Shown here piece after piece: positions 26,979 to 36,545 of a stretch of DNA of 55,933 nucleotides. How positions within the stretch are numbered: the first letter of the stretch is position 1; every line of letters starts with the position of its first letter. A program made the position numbers and the translations under genes. Origin of the DNA: QYOJ01 sp964642545 (GTDB lineage: Bacteria > Bacteroidota > Bacteroidia > Bacteroidales > FEN-979); the NCBI GenBank assembly GCA_964642545.1, contig CAZXQU010000011.1, positions 1 through 55,933 on the forward strand. Direction: 5' to 3'. The notes under the pieces were generated by a model that saw only the letters and a program-made list of their open reading frames with translations, was not told the origin of the DNA and did not search any database.

Positions 26979-29178
26979 ATATCACTGTCCCAAGCTTATC
27001 ATAACCGGTAAATAGTTCCGTCTCCTTGTGCTTTAAGGTTTCCTTCCCGAATCCGATAAAGGTAAGACCTGCATCAGCCGATTTCTCGTTTATCAAATCT
27101 ACCTTGCTCACATCCGGGGTATCCAGGATAATTTCGATATTTTTCTTGGTGATGGGTAACCGGCCTGTGCGAATCAGATTATCCATCTTTTTCCTGTTTT
27201 CTTCCAGCTTATCAGGCTTGCAGATCTCAAAGATCTTGATGGTGGAACTCTTCCAGTCAGAATGTCCCAGAATGATAAATCCCAGGAGGATCATCAGGTT
27301 TGCATTCTCTTCGAAACTGCTGTGGATCCACAGGTGAATATCACCTTTGGTGTTGATTTCCCTTCGCGAACTGCCCACGATACAGATATCAAATTCACCG
27401 GAATTCACCAGTCCAAAATTGTCGACGATATCTGCCAGGTTGGTCGGGTTCTCCTTGTCATACTCAAAGATTACCATGTTATTTTCCATTCCTGCGATCC
27501 CGGGCACCTGGATGGCGTTAACGATAGCGGAGGAGTAGGATGGGGAGATGATGGTGTCGATGTATACATGATTGCTGACAGTATCGAAGAGCCGTAGCAA
27601 CCGTTGCATCTCGTGTTTCGACTGGAGATGCGACTGCCTAGAGAAGTAGCCGTTGATCCGGTGGATGTAGGTTCCAAATCCATACTTGTAAGAGATCCAG
27701 TTGAGAAAGTTGAAGGCCGTCCGGCGTTCAAACGAATGTTCGGAGATACAGATGGCACTGGGACGCCATTCGGGAGAGGTCCTGCTTTTCCTGCTTTTCT
27801 GAAGGTAAACCTGCAGATTTCTGCTCATCTGGAAGATGGAGTTGGTGAAAATAGCTTCAAGGCCTTTCCGATTTTTATGGTAATAGTTGATTGTCAGATA
27901 GATAACTATCATAATAACATAGGCTGTAAGGGCATAAGGCGTATTGATCTTGAACATAACCCAAATGGATACTATGAACCCGATCAGTGAGATGTACCAT
28001 TTTGATTTAAATGATGGGCGGTAGGAGGGGGAGGAGCCAAAATGGTTCAGGAAGGAGATGAGGTTCAGGGAGCCATACGTGACGAGGAAAAACATGGAGA
28101 TGATCTCTGCTACTGCATTTACATTTCCCAATAAAACAAACAACAAGGCAATGGAACAGGCTATGATAGAGGCATTCTGAGGCTCTCCGTCCTTTTGGCG
28201 GCCCCGGAAGAGGAAACTGTTCATCCGTTTCATGGGAAACGAATGATCGCCTCCCAGAGCCTGTAGTGTTCGTGGGGCGATCATGGCTGAACCAATGGCC
28301 GAAGAGAGGGTGGATGCTGCAAGTCCGAGTGGGATGATGATCGCACCACCGATCGCTATTTTACTCATTATCAGTTGATTGTTGATCAGGTCTTCGGGAG
28401 TAAATGAATCGGCTAACTTATAAATTACAAAGACATAGACAATCATGCCGATGAAGGTAGCACCGATCGTACCCATTGGGATCGAACGGGAGGGGTTCTT
28501 CAGGTCCCCGGAGAGCCCGACTCCGGCTGTCATTCCCGTGAACGCTGGAAAAACAATGGCAAATACGTAGAAGAAGTTACTCATGTTCCTGGCCTCGGCA
28601 CTTCCCATGGTAAAACCTGTAGTTGCTGCATATTCGGTAGTTCCTGCAAAGAACATGATCAGTGACACAGCAAGAATACCTACCACTGCATAGAGTGCCT
28701 TAACGCCGATATTAGCTCCTCTTAGGATCAGAAGTAAGGAAAGCAAGATCATTACGGGAACACTGATTACCTGTCGGGGGAGCAGAATCCCATAACTTGT
28801 ATGCACCCAGGTAAAGAGAGGTTCAAAGGCTTCCGTAAAGGCAATCACATAAAAAGCGATGCTGATCGCCTGGGAGAGGAATAGGGCAAACCCGATGGTA
28901 GCTCCGATGTTTAACCCGAACGACCGGGAGATGATAAAATACTCCCCGCCTCCCTCCACACGTTTATTGGTTGCCAGTTCGGAGATCGCTAAAGCTGTGG
29001 GGATGGTCACAAGATGCCCTAGGACGATGATCAGGATCACTCCCCAGAATCCAAGTGTCCCAACGGCATATCCGAACCTCAAAAAGAGGATCGCCCCAAG
29101 AATGGTTGCAATGGCGGTGAAGAAAACCGGGGCAGTCCCGAATCCACTCTCCTTGATCCCTTTTTTGAACATGACCAT
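26944..29178 (-). CDS. APC-superfamily transporter resembling SLC12 cation-chloride cotransporters
   Basis: A 744-residue membrane protein. The first about 450 residues carry around 12 hydrophobic segments in the APC fold. The opening FGTAPVFFTAIATILGAILF and the later GGEYFIISRSFGLNIG resemble SLC12-type and amino-acid permeases. About 290 soluble residues follow, with two universal-stress-like alternating segments, which is the domain layout of SLC12 cotransporters and their bacterial relatives. It may move amino acids or K+/Cl-, and the sequence does not decide. Starts at ATG 29178 or ATG 29172. A TACATTTG -7 element lies 18 bases upstream. Its 3' end overlaps the convergent ABC ATPase gene. 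Confidence 0.85.
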   Translation of the reverse strand: MVMFKKGIKESGFGTAPVFFTAIATILGAILFLRFGYAVGTLGFWGVILIIVLGHLVTIPTALAISELATNKRVEGGGEYFIISRSFGLNIGATIGFALFLSQAISIAFYVIAFTEAFEPLFTWVHTSYGILLPRQVISVPVMILLSLLLILRGANIGVKALYAVVGILAVSLIMFFAGTTEYAATTGFTMGSAEARNMSNFFYVFAIVFPAFTGMTAGVGLSGDLKNPSRSIPMGTIGATFIGMIVYVFVIYKLADSFTPEDLINNQLIMSKIAIGGAIIIPLGLAASTLSSAIGSAMIAPRTLQALGGDHSFPMKRMNSFLFRGRQKDGEPQNASIIACSIALLFVLLGNVNAVAEIISMFFLVTYGSLNLISFLNHFGSSPSYRPSFKSKWYISLIGFIVSIWVMFKINTPYALTAYVIMIVIYLTINYYHKNRKGLEAIFTNSIFQMSRNLQVYLQKSRKSRTSPEWRPSAICISEHSFERRTAFNFLNWISYKYGFGTYIHRINGYFSRQSHLQSKHEMQRLLRLFDTVSNHVYIDTIISPSYSSAIVNAIQVPGIAGMENNMVIFEYDKENPTNLADIVDNFGLVNSGEFDICIVGSSRREINTKGDIHLWIHSSFEENANLMILLGFIILGHSDWKSSTIKIFEICKPDKLEENRKKMDNLIRTGRLPITKKNIEIILDTPDVSKVDLINEKSADAGLTFIGFGKETLKHKETELFTGYDKLGTVIFIHAHGHMEIE

Positions 29179-29196
29179 AAGTCAAACTTTTATGAA

Positions 29197-29204
29197 CAAA
29201 TGTA
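29197..29204 (-). promoter_or_regulatory. -7 element TACATTTG of SLC12-like gene
   Basis: An exact TAnnTTTG match on the minus strand, 18 bases before ATG 29178. The nearest TTTG upstream is only 14 bases away, shorter than normal, so the promoter may be weak or activator-dependent. Confidence 0.5.
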
Positions 29205-29218
29205 CAAATAAGAGTATT

Positions 29219-29257
29219 CAAAAAAAAAAGCCGGCCATCTGGACGACGACCGGCTTT
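29219..29257 (-). terminator. Rho-independent terminator after M28 peptidase gene
   Basis: On the minus strand AAAGCCGG pairs with CCGGCTTT (8 bases) around a 15-base loop and runs into about ten T residues. It lies 21 bases beyond the stop of the out-of-frame sorting domain (29278), which supports that domain being the original end of the peptidase gene. Confidence 0.88.
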
Positions 29258-29277
29258 GAGTGCACCAGACTACCTCA

Positions 29278-29505
29278 TCATCTAATCAGCACAATCTTCC
29301 GTGTGGATAAAGAACGATCTGTTTGGAGGACCACCTGGTAGAGGCCCGACGGAAGAGAGCTTGAGGAGAAGTTAATGTTATAATACCCTTTTTCGAGCTT
29401 GCCGTTGACAAGTTCTGCTACCATTGTCCCCTGCATGGTGTAAATCGAAAGAGTTGTCTGTACCGGCTTGTCAATCATGAACGGGATGGTTCTGCATCTT
29501 TCCCT
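29278..29505 (-). pseudogene. Out-of-frame T9SS sorting domain of the M28 peptidase gene
   Basis: In the -1 frame relative to the peptidase, this stretch encodes a well-preserved type A sorting domain: PFMIDKPVQTTLSIYTMQG, then YYNINFSSSSLPSGLYQVVL and RSLSTRKIVLIR. It follows directly on the end of the 572-residue peptidase frame (stop at 29471-29473) and precedes the terminator. It has no start codon of its own at a sensible place. I read it as the tail of the same gene, lost by a frameshift near 29475-29510, either a mutation or a sequencing or assembly error. Confidence 0.8.
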
Positions 29506-31189
29506 GGGAAGTGGAAGGATCCCACCGGGAATCGAAACGATAGATAACCGATCCTTCGGCTGTTGGGGTAAAGACCTCGATGTTAAACAACTCCCCGGGA
29601 AATTCAGGTGTAAGTGATTTGCCTTGATCCACATGAACCGTATCGTATCCTTCAGCAGATGGATAGGCCTTATACATGAAGCTATTGATCTGTTTGTCAA
29701 CGCTGTCGATCTTAAATATGCGTGAGATAAAATAGTCCTCAGGAAATTTGAATGGATAATGAGTGTTATTGGCCCAGAACTTTGTAGGAATAAATCCTGA
29801 TACAAACATGTTGCCTCCGTTCTGGAAGAAGGAATTCAGGTTATATCTCACAGTATCTGTAGGCTGAACGGTGATAAAATCCTGTGTTAGCCAAAGTACA
29901 TTCCGATACCTTGCAAGGGTCCCCAGATCGATGGGATGAATCTCGTTGTAATCAAACCATGTGAATGGAGTTGTATCAAGAACTGACGCATAATACTGAT
30001 AAACGGAATCGGGAGTGACATTTGATCCTTTATGTGTGGCGACAACAAGCAACGTATCAGTAAATCCGAACCGTGCCCCCCAAACCTTATCGGAAGCCAT
30101 ACTCTCTTTTCCAAGGTTATTTACCATCTTTAAATAATAGAAATACTCTACACCTGTTTCAGAGGGTGCGTCCATATAAAAGGTGTCGGCTATCAAGGCC
30201 TGGTTGATCTTGTCGTACACTCCGTTCATTGTTTCGGACCGGTAAAGGTTGAAGCCGTCAATAAGTGCATTCTCAGTTGGATCCCAGGATAGCACGATAT
30301 GTTCTTTTGTTGAAGTTGCAACAATTCCCTGAGGAAAAGGAAGGAACTGCTGAACCATAAGGATTGCACAGGCTCCTTGTGAGATATCAGCACAATAATC
30401 GATGTTGCAGTTCTCAATGGCATCAGCAGCGAGAATACTGGCCCATTCAAAAAACTGATACCGAAAGATCGTTACAAGATTAAGACTGTCGGGATTGTTC
30501 GCTATCATGTCCATATTCAGCATGAACCGAACATCCTCTCCTGTTTGGTGCGCTTTCATTGCCTGGTACTTCGACCCATAAAGCCCCAGCTCTTCTGCTG
30601 CAAAGAGACAGAACTTGATGGTGGATTCCGGCTGATAGTTTATCTGCTTCATTGCCCGTGCTATCTCCATGGTAGCGGCAGTCCCCGATCCATTGTCATC
30701 GGCACCGGGGGTTGTGTCGAGTGAGGCAAGAACAATCGCATCATAATGTCCGCCAACAACATAAATTTCATCCGGGGCACTTTGCCCGGTGAGGGTGGCA
30801 ACGATATTATATTGCCAGAGTGTGTCGACGAAAATCCCACTCCAGTTCACATAACAGAGAAATGAATCAACTACGACATCGGTAAAACCGTAGGAGATAA
30901 ACTTGTTTGCAATCCAGGTCGCAATCTCTTTGCGGTTGTCTTTGAGTAGGAAACGGGTTCCAAAATCCTGAAGGTGCTGGATTGTTGCCCGGATGCTATC
31001 GGAATTGATTTCGTTAACCACCTCCAGGATCACTGGATTTAGATCGGCTTTGGCATCATTGGAAAGGGATTCGTATTGGGTTATTTGACCCGTGGCCATA
31101 GGACCATCATCAAGAATCTGAGCAAAAACTCCCATTCCAGCCAATGACATGGAGAGTACCATGAGAGAAATTCGTAGAGTTTTTTGCAT
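29471..31189 (-). CDS. Secreted M28 metallopeptidase with FN3 module, damaged
   Basis: A 572-residue secreted protein (signal peptide ending GVFAQ). The M28 aminopeptidase core shows four zinc or catalytic sites: VVGGHYDAI, GADDNGSGTAAT, FAAEELGLYGS and NMDMIANN. The usual SDHxxFW motif with the last zinc-binding His is missing. The text jumps from DYCADIS to QGACAILM and then straight into an FN3 module (about 275-360), as if some 60-80 residues had been deleted. A beta-rich domain follows. The frame ends early at SQGKMQNHPVHD, and the T9SS sorting domain continues in another frame (29278-29505). Activity and export are therefore doubtful. A -7 element TATTTTTG lies 18 bases upstream. Confidence 0.85.
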   Translation of the reverse strand: MQKTLRISLMVLSMSLAGMGVFAQILDDGPMATGQITQYESLSNDAKADLNPVILEVVNEINSDSIRATIQHLQDFGTRFLLKDNRKEIATWIANKFISYGFTDVVVDSFLCYVNWSGIFVDTLWQYNIVATLTGQSAPDEIYVVGGHYDAIVLASLDTTPGADDNGSGTAATMEIARAMKQINYQPESTIKFCLFAAEELGLYGSKYQAMKAHQTGEDVRFMLNMDMIANNPDSLNLVTIFRYQFFEWASILAADAIENCNIDYCADISQGACAILMVQQFLPFPQGIVATSTKEHIVLSWDPTENALIDGFNLYRSETMNGVYDKINQALIADTFYMDAPSETGVEYFYYLKMVNNLGKESMASDKVWGARFGFTDTLLVVATHKGSNVTPDSVYQYYASVLDTTPFTWFDYNEIHPIDLGTLARYRNVLWLTQDFITVQPTDTVRYNLNSFFQNGGNMFVSGFIPTKFWANNTHYPFKFPEDYFISRIFKIDSVDKQINSFMYKAYPSAEGYDTVHVDQGKSLTPEFPGELFNIEVFTPTAEGSVIYRFDSRWDPSTSQGKMQNHPVHD

Positions 31190-31206
31190 AGCAGCAGATT
31201 TTTAAT

Positions 31207-31214
31207 CAAAAATA
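31207..31214 (-). promoter_or_regulatory. -7 element TATTTTTG of M28 peptidase gene
   Basis: An exact TAnnTTTG match on the minus strand, 18 bases before the ATG at 31189. Upstream there is only a TTTC about 24 bases away, no clean TTTG. Confidence 0.45.
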
Positions 31215-31309
31215 GATGGAACCGTCATTGATCCCATCGAAATTATACGAATAACATTGTTTTCTCGATATCTGAAGTCATCAGCCGGTTATCTTCAACA
31301 GCTGTTGTA

Positions 31310-32551
31310 CTACTCCCAGAAAATCTCCCAGACTTCGTCCAAACCGATGGTGATGGTTGTACGAGGTACGTTTGATTTACGGTGCAAAACAAAAATGTCA
31401 TCTGAAGCTTCATGGATAGATTGACGTTTGACTCTTGTTGCATTTGTTTTTTCAAACACAACAATATTGTCACTCGATGTATGAATCGTGAATCTGTTAT
31501 CCATAAACCTGACAACTTTCACGGTAGAAACGGTGGTATCCTGGTTGTCCATCAGGGTAAGGATCTTGTTTGCGTCAGGAATCCCGTAGCCAACAAAATT
31601 ATTGGGATAGGGATAGAGGGATGCCGACCTGTGTAATATCTTCATTACCTCATCCATCCTTAGCGTACTGTCTTTTTGGAGCATGCAGGCAACAATTCCA
31701 GTTACGATCGGCGCTGAGAATGAGGTCCCCCAGGGTGTGTAAGTGATCAGGTCGGGTTTGATAAATGGAACATCCGGGTTCCCGATGCCACTATAACTGG
31801 CTTTGAATACCTTATCGATAAAGCGGTCGGCTCCAACAGCAATTACACCCGGAGCATCGGCAGGAGCCCAGATGACACGCCAGGAATACTCCCCTGTATT
31901 TCCGGCACTGTTGACGATGATCATCCCCTTTTCAGCCCATTTCTGACAAATACGCGAGATAGTTGTCGTTTTACCGTCCATCTGTTCGGCTTTGTAATTC
32001 TCGTCTTCCCGGGCATACTCATTCCAGAAACCGATCGACATATTTACCAGCTTCACGCCTAATGAGTCAAGGATCATAAAGGCGGTATCGATATACATCT
32101 CATCGTTTCGGCAATCCTCCCTGGCGCCTGCACCTCCTGCCGGTCTGATCAGGTAAAATGTGGCATCCCGGGCAAAACTCCCTCCATAAACACTATCATC
32201 AGGATAGATGCCTGCAAGGTATTTTATCACCTGGGTGCCATGACTATAGCGGTACATACTGACCGGATACTGGGGAACAAGATCTCTGATAAAAACTATC
32301 TGGTTGTTCTTCCTCAGGTGAGCAAGAGCTGTGTCGGTGCCGATCCCGGCGAAACCGATATCCAGTACACCAATCTTGACACCTTTCCCTCTGAGACCCT
32401 TTTCAAAAAAAGAATCTGCATGGATCATCTGAAGTGATTCTACATATCCAGTCTCATGTTGCTTTTCCTCTTCGGGGACGCAACCAAACAAAGCCAGGAC
32501 CAACAGGAGGATCAGCTCCCGGTTAATAAATCTGAGTCTCATTGTGGTCAA
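31310..32551 (-). CDS. S8 (subtilisin-like) serine peptidase, lipoprotein
   Basis: A 413-residue subtilase. The signal peptide ends in LALFGC, so Cys24 is probably lipidated and the enzyme anchored to the cell envelope. The catalytic triad is intact: Asp64 in IGVLDIGFAG, His104 in RYSHGTQV, and the Ser in WGTSFSAPIVTGI near residue 280. The oxyanion Asn is in VNSAGNTGEYSW. A domain of about 90 residues follows the catalytic part and has no sorting signal. There is no inhibitor-type propeptide of normal length, only about 30 residues between the lipid anchor and the catalytic domain. Substrates are unknown. Confidence 0.93.
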   Translation of the reverse strand: MTTMRLRFINRELILLLVLALFGCVPEEEKQHETGYVESLQMIHADSFFEKGLRGKGVKIGVLDIGFAGIGTDTALAHLRKNNQIVFIRDLVPQYPVSMYRYSHGTQVIKYLAGIYPDDSVYGGSFARDATFYLIRPAGGAGAREDCRNDEMYIDTAFMILDSLGVKLVNMSIGFWNEYAREDENYKAEQMDGKTTTISRICQKWAEKGMIIVNSAGNTGEYSWRVIWAPADAPGVIAVGADRFIDKVFKASYSGIGNPDVPFIKPDLITYTPWGTSFSAPIVTGIVACMLQKDSTLRMDEVMKILHRSASLYPYPNNFVGYGIPDANKILTLMDNQDTTVSTVKVVRFMDNRFTIHTSSDNIVVFEKTNATRVKRQSIHEASDDIFVLHRKSNVPRTTITIGLDEVWEIFWE

Positions 32552-32686
32552 TCAGACTGCGAAAATACATCTTTGCGTTTTTCCCTGAAATAAAAATCTA
32601 CTAACCACATGCCCGGGTCGGTAAAGGAACCCCCTCACCGGGCAACCAGAAAGGGAGCTCCCTCTAATCAGGATTCTTCCAGGAGG

Positions 32687-35209
32687 TTAGCCCATATCAG
32701 GAGTTGATCGGTTGCTGGATTTCCGGGTGAAGACTTTTTTAATGTAGAGGTAGTCGAGGTAATAGAGAATCCGTATCGAGAAACTGTTTGTTTGGGGGGC
32801 GCTGAGAGTAGCTGCAAGGTCGTTAAAATACTCATGGTTCAACTTATCTCCTATTGTCATGATGTAGTTCTTCCACACCACACTCAACTCACTTCCGGGA
32901 GCAAAGTACCAGATGAACTGCAGATCGGCCGAAAATGCATTGAAATTGATGTTATGATCATTCCAGTAGTTGCTTGATTTAAGATTCCCATCTGTATCCA
33001 GTGTATAATAATCCAGGTAGTTAACCTGCGACCAATAGTGACGTATCCTGAGTGAAAGGGAGATCTTTGGGTTGAAGATGTACATGGCATCCAGGATGTT
33101 GTTAACGATAGAGACATCCCTACGGCCGAAGAAAATAGTGGGACTCCCAAGTGAATCGTAAGAGGTCTGAACCCAGCCAAAATCATTCAGATCCTTCGAG
33201 ACAGTGGAGTTCAACTTTATCGTAAACCTGTCGCTGAACCTAATCCTGGGAACCAGGCCAATGGTCCAGGAGAAATTTTTATTTTCCGGACAGTTGGAGA
33301 CAGAAATACTGCTATGGATCCGGAATGGTTTCCGTAGGTCGGTCGCTACATTCCATGTAAAATCATAGGAGAGCTGGCGATTATATGTATATCCCCAAAC
33401 TCTAGGTTCATAGAAGTCGTGCGTTCCAAGCGGGTGAACCCCTCCTTCGAGATAAATGGCCCAGAAACTGGTGAATTGTGTGTAATGGTTCAGTTCAAGT
33501 CGCAGGTCCATAAACTTGTTCGGGGTGTTGAGGGTGGAATAGATGGCATTGAAGTATGTTTGAGTCCTGTTGATCTTCCAGAAAGGGTCAAACGTGTTGT
33601 ATCCCAGGCTGATATAGTTGAGATCCTCATTATTGTTTGTCAGGAAGCCCATATCGTTTGGATTGTATTTGTTATCCATGGCATCACGGAAAATCTCATA
33701 CTGGAATTTTCCACTGGGTTTAGAGACTGAGACGCGGTATCTGTGACCAAAGACGGGCTTGTCACCCAGCTGATACTCCTGGCTCACATTCAAGCGTCCG
33801 AAGACAGCTAATGTATTGCTCTTGTTGCAAATACGGGCTTCGGTTCCAGTAACGTTGCCCGAATAATGATAATCAGGAGTAAAATAGTTGGTGTTGACGA
33901 GGGTGACATAGGAATTGTTTTTCAGATTCTGATCAACAACCATCACATTGTAATTGGTAAACGGCTGGGTGGATACCCGGCGAGTGGCTCCCGTAATTGA
34001 ATCCTCAATTGTCGCCCAGGTGTTGGTGGTCATAGCATTGAAGAACCCCAGCCCAAGCCCTTTTGCATTCCTTCCCGAGATCTTGGTTGCGTTGATAATC
34101 CGGGTTTCTTCAGGATTTTTTACCACATCCTCATTGGGGCCAAGGCTATCCCAGGCTGCTTCAAAATTCTTGGGGAAATCACCTACCCGTCGGGTATAAA
34201 AAATTTCACATTTGTCGAATAACTCTGTCCCTTCCGTGAAGAATTGTCGTTTCTCATCATACCTTACCTCAAACGGGGAGAGGTTCAGGATGATATCGTC
34301 CGACTGAACCTGGCCAAAGTCGGGGATCAGCATCATGTCGAGCGTATAACTGTCGTTGATCCCAAACTTTACATCCATCCCACCCCTGAGTAGCCACGAC
34401 CAGGTGGTATTTTCCGGATTCTTTTCAATATAGCCTGTAACGTAAGGCGAGAAGGAGAGCCTCAAAGGCGGATCCACGTTATTGATCCCCTTTACCTCTC
34501 CATAGTAGTTAAACAGTTCCCTCACCTTGTTGTCCACGAAGCACCACGTTGACCACTCCTGGTACCGCCTGACATGCCTCCACATGTTGATGCCCCAAAC
34601 CTGTTCTTCTGCCTTTGGAAACCGGAGCGCCGAATAGGGGATTTTTACTTCAACGATCCATCCCTCATCTGTGATCCTGGCAGCTGACTCCCAAACGGCA
34701 TCCCAGTAAACATCCTGCCCGACAGGCGAGTACTTCGTGTCGCTTTGAAGGTTGGCAGGACTTACCTTAAACTCAAACATATTGAGGGCGTCATTATAGG
34801 GCAGGATGTCAAACGAGATATAATCGGTATTGAGTAACTCAATCTGATCCCTTCGTCCGAGTTCTTTACAAATACTGTCGGGATGGGGATCGAACATAAT
34901 AGCACTGATATAGAATGCCACATCATCGAAGGCAAATCTCACCTCACTTTTAAAGGGAGGCAGTATCCCGTTGCGGGGAGAATATTCAACAAAATTGGTT
35001 GCGACCGGGAGTGTGCTCCAAAAAGGTTCGTTCAGCTCTCCATCGATTTTGGGTGCTGTGGTGATCCTCTTTGCCTCAATTGTTTTTCGTGTGAGAGATA
35101 ACGAGTCCAGCTTGTTCCCTGTACGATTTGAGGGTAGGGTAGAGCCGGGTAGGAAAAAAGCAAGAAAAATCAGGATAAGGGTAACGGGGATAGGTTTTTT
35201 CTGCGTCAT
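32687..35209 (-). CDS. DUF5916 protein: CBM9-like domain plus outer membrane barrel
   Basis: An 840-residue exported protein. After a leader (PVTLILIFLAFFLPGSTLPS) comes a carbohydrate-binding-family-9-like domain at about residues 35-230: ITTAPKIDGELNEPFWSTLP, FAFDDVAFYISAIMFD and VEVKIPYSALRFP. The rest is a long beta-barrel with alternating aromatic strands, as in the Bacteroidetes DUF5916 family. I start it at ATG 35209 because the frame upstream offers only a TTG at 35221, which would lie inside a -7 element. Role unknown; surface glycan or glycoprotein handling is a guess from the CBM9-like part. Confidence 0.88.
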   Translation of the reverse strand: MTQKKPIPVTLILIFLAFFLPGSTLPSNRTGNKLDSLSLTRKTIEAKRITTAPKIDGELNEPFWSTLPVATNFVEYSPRNGILPPFKSEVRFAFDDVAFYISAIMFDPHPDSICKELGRRDQIELLNTDYISFDILPYNDALNMFEFKVSPANLQSDTKYSPVGQDVYWDAVWESAARITDEGWIVEVKIPYSALRFPKAEEQVWGINMWRHVRRYQEWSTWCFVDNKVRELFNYYGEVKGINNVDPPLRLSFSPYVTGYIEKNPENTTWSWLLRGGMDVKFGINDSYTLDMMLIPDFGQVQSDDIILNLSPFEVRYDEKRQFFTEGTELFDKCEIFYTRRVGDFPKNFEAAWDSLGPNEDVVKNPEETRIINATKISGRNAKGLGLGFFNAMTTNTWATIEDSITGATRRVSTQPFTNYNVMVVDQNLKNNSYVTLVNTNYFTPDYHYSGNVTGTEARICNKSNTLAVFGRLNVSQEYQLGDKPVFGHRYRVSVSKPSGKFQYEIFRDAMDNKYNPNDMGFLTNNNEDLNYISLGYNTFDPFWKINRTQTYFNAIYSTLNTPNKFMDLRLELNHYTQFTSFWAIYLEGGVHPLGTHDFYEPRVWGYTYNRQLSYDFTWNVATDLRKPFRIHSSISVSNCPENKNFSWTIGLVPRIRFSDRFTIKLNSTVSKDLNDFGWVQTSYDSLGSPTIFFGRRDVSIVNNILDAMYIFNPKISLSLRIRHYWSQVNYLDYYTLDTDGNLKSSNYWNDHNINFNAFSADLQFIWYFAPGSELSVVWKNYIMTIGDKLNHEYFNDLAATLSAPQTNSFSIRILYYLDYLYIKKVFTRKSSNRSTPDMG

Positions 35210-35519
35210 ATCATGCAACAAAAGTAAAAAAAGAAGCTGATGGATAAGAATTATTCACTAAAAATTGTTGGATTCATTAAACCAAAACCATCGATTCACA
35301 TCAGCTTCCGGAACCAAAAATAGATGCATATATGTGATTCAAGAAATAATTTGGATCAACCCTTTAGATGGCTCGGCTTATTGATGATTCGCCGGGATGT
35401 ATCTTATTTTGTCATGAAAAACCTGATTTACAGATCAGCCATGCCCATTCATCGATAAATCAAAATCCTCGGTTCAATTTGAGCGCGTTCTTCATATCTT
35501 TACAAACGATTTACCAGGT
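35210..35519. promoter_or_regulatory. Divergent intergenic region, DUF5916 / LytS-type kinase
   Basis: This 310-base stretch holds no gene I can support. On the minus strand TACTTTTG (35226-35219) matches the -7 consensus and lies 9 bases before ATG 35209, implying a very short leader. On the plus strand a TTTG (35478) and TATCTTTA (35495) sit ahead of the kinase gene, but the 13-base spacing is too short for a standard promoter. No palindrome stands out. Confidence 0.4.
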
Positions 35520-36545
35520 ATGAGTAAACGATATATCATTCTGTTGCACATCTCATTCTGGATCCTGTTTGCCCTGGTTCCAGAACTGCCAATGATATTT
35601 CCCGATAAAAAGTACCCTCTCTATTACTATTATTATACGCTTTCATCGCAGCTGCTGAATGTCCTGAACTTCTACCTCGTTTATTTCCTGATCTCGATTG
35701 ATTTCCTGAACACCAGGAAGATCGTGACCAACCTGTTGAAAGTGATCGGAGCGATCTCCTTTTTTATCTGTTTACGGTTGTTCATGATGGTAATCGTCTA
35801 TGTATACATGGCCGGGATGGATTACCAGGAGGTTACCATTCGCTTCTACAACATCATCCTCGAAACCTATTACTCCATCTCTTTTACACTGATGGCGTTG
35901 TTGATCAAGTTCATGATCGACTGGTTTAATACACAGAAGCAGAAAAGTGAGCTTCTGGCCCGCACCAAAACTTCTGAACTGGCTCTGCTGAGGACGCAGA
36001 TAAATCCACACTTTCTCTTCAACACCCTGAATAATCTCTATTCGTTGGTTTACAAGAAGTCCGATGAAGCACCCTCCATGGTGATGAAACTTTCCGATAT
36101 CATGCGGTATATGCTCTACGATTCAAATAGTGATAAAGTATTGATGGAGAAGGAGATAGAATATCTTGAAAGCTTCATCGAGCTCAATACATTACGCATG
36201 AAAGAGGGACGGTTCGTAACCTTCGATATCGAAGGTGATACACAGTCGAAAATGATTCCACCCATGCTTCTGGTTCCCTTTGTGGAGAATGCTTTCAAGC
36301 ATGGCAGGAAAAACTACAAACTACCCGGGATTACCATTACATTATTGATTGCCGGAAACAGGCTTGAATTTGACATCCGGAATTATATCCCTACTGGGCC
36401 TCCAATGAATAAGGATAAACAGGGAGGAATTGGCCTTGATAATGTTAAGAAACGTTTGGATATGATCTATCCGGGAACCTATTCCCTGGAAATTGAGCAG
36501 AACAGCGAGGAGTATCATGTCCATTTAATGATAGAAAGATTATGA
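35520..36545 (+). CDS. LytS/YehU-type sensor histidine kinase
   Basis: A 341-residue membrane kinase. Four hydrophobic helices fill residues 1-135, with short loops and no extracytoplasmic sensor domain. The His_kinase motif follows: LRTQINPHFLFNTLNNL with phospho-accepting His164. The C-terminal ATPase contains VPFVENAFKHG (N box) and GGIGLDNVKKRLDMIYPG (G box). It shares the overlapping ATGA with the LytTR regulator gene, so the two are translationally coupled. The stimulus is probably membrane-borne or intramembrane. A GH127 glycosidase gene follows the pair and could be a target. Confidence 0.95.
   Translation: MSKRYIILLHISFWILFALVPELPMIFPDKKYPLYYYYYTLSSQLLNVLNFYLVYFLISIDFLNTRKIVTNLLKVIGAISFFICLRLFMMVIVYVYMAGMDYQEVTIRFYNIILETYYSISFTLMALLIKFMIDWFNTQKQKSELLARTKTSELALLRTQINPHFLFNTLNNLYSLVYKKSDEAPSMVMKLSDIMRYMLYDSNSDKVLMEKEIEYLESFIELNTLRMKEGRFVTFDIEGDTQSKMIPPMLLVPFVENAFKHGRKNYKLPGITITLLIAGNRLEFDIRNYIPTGPPMNKDKQGGIGLDNVKKRLDMIYPGTYSLEIEQNSEEYHVHLMIERL

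Noticed and set aside
31243..31515. Small minus-strand open frame overlapping the subtilase 3' end
   Set aside because: It lies in another frame of the subtilase gene and its extension to 31243 shows no conserved motif, signal peptide or ribosome binding site.
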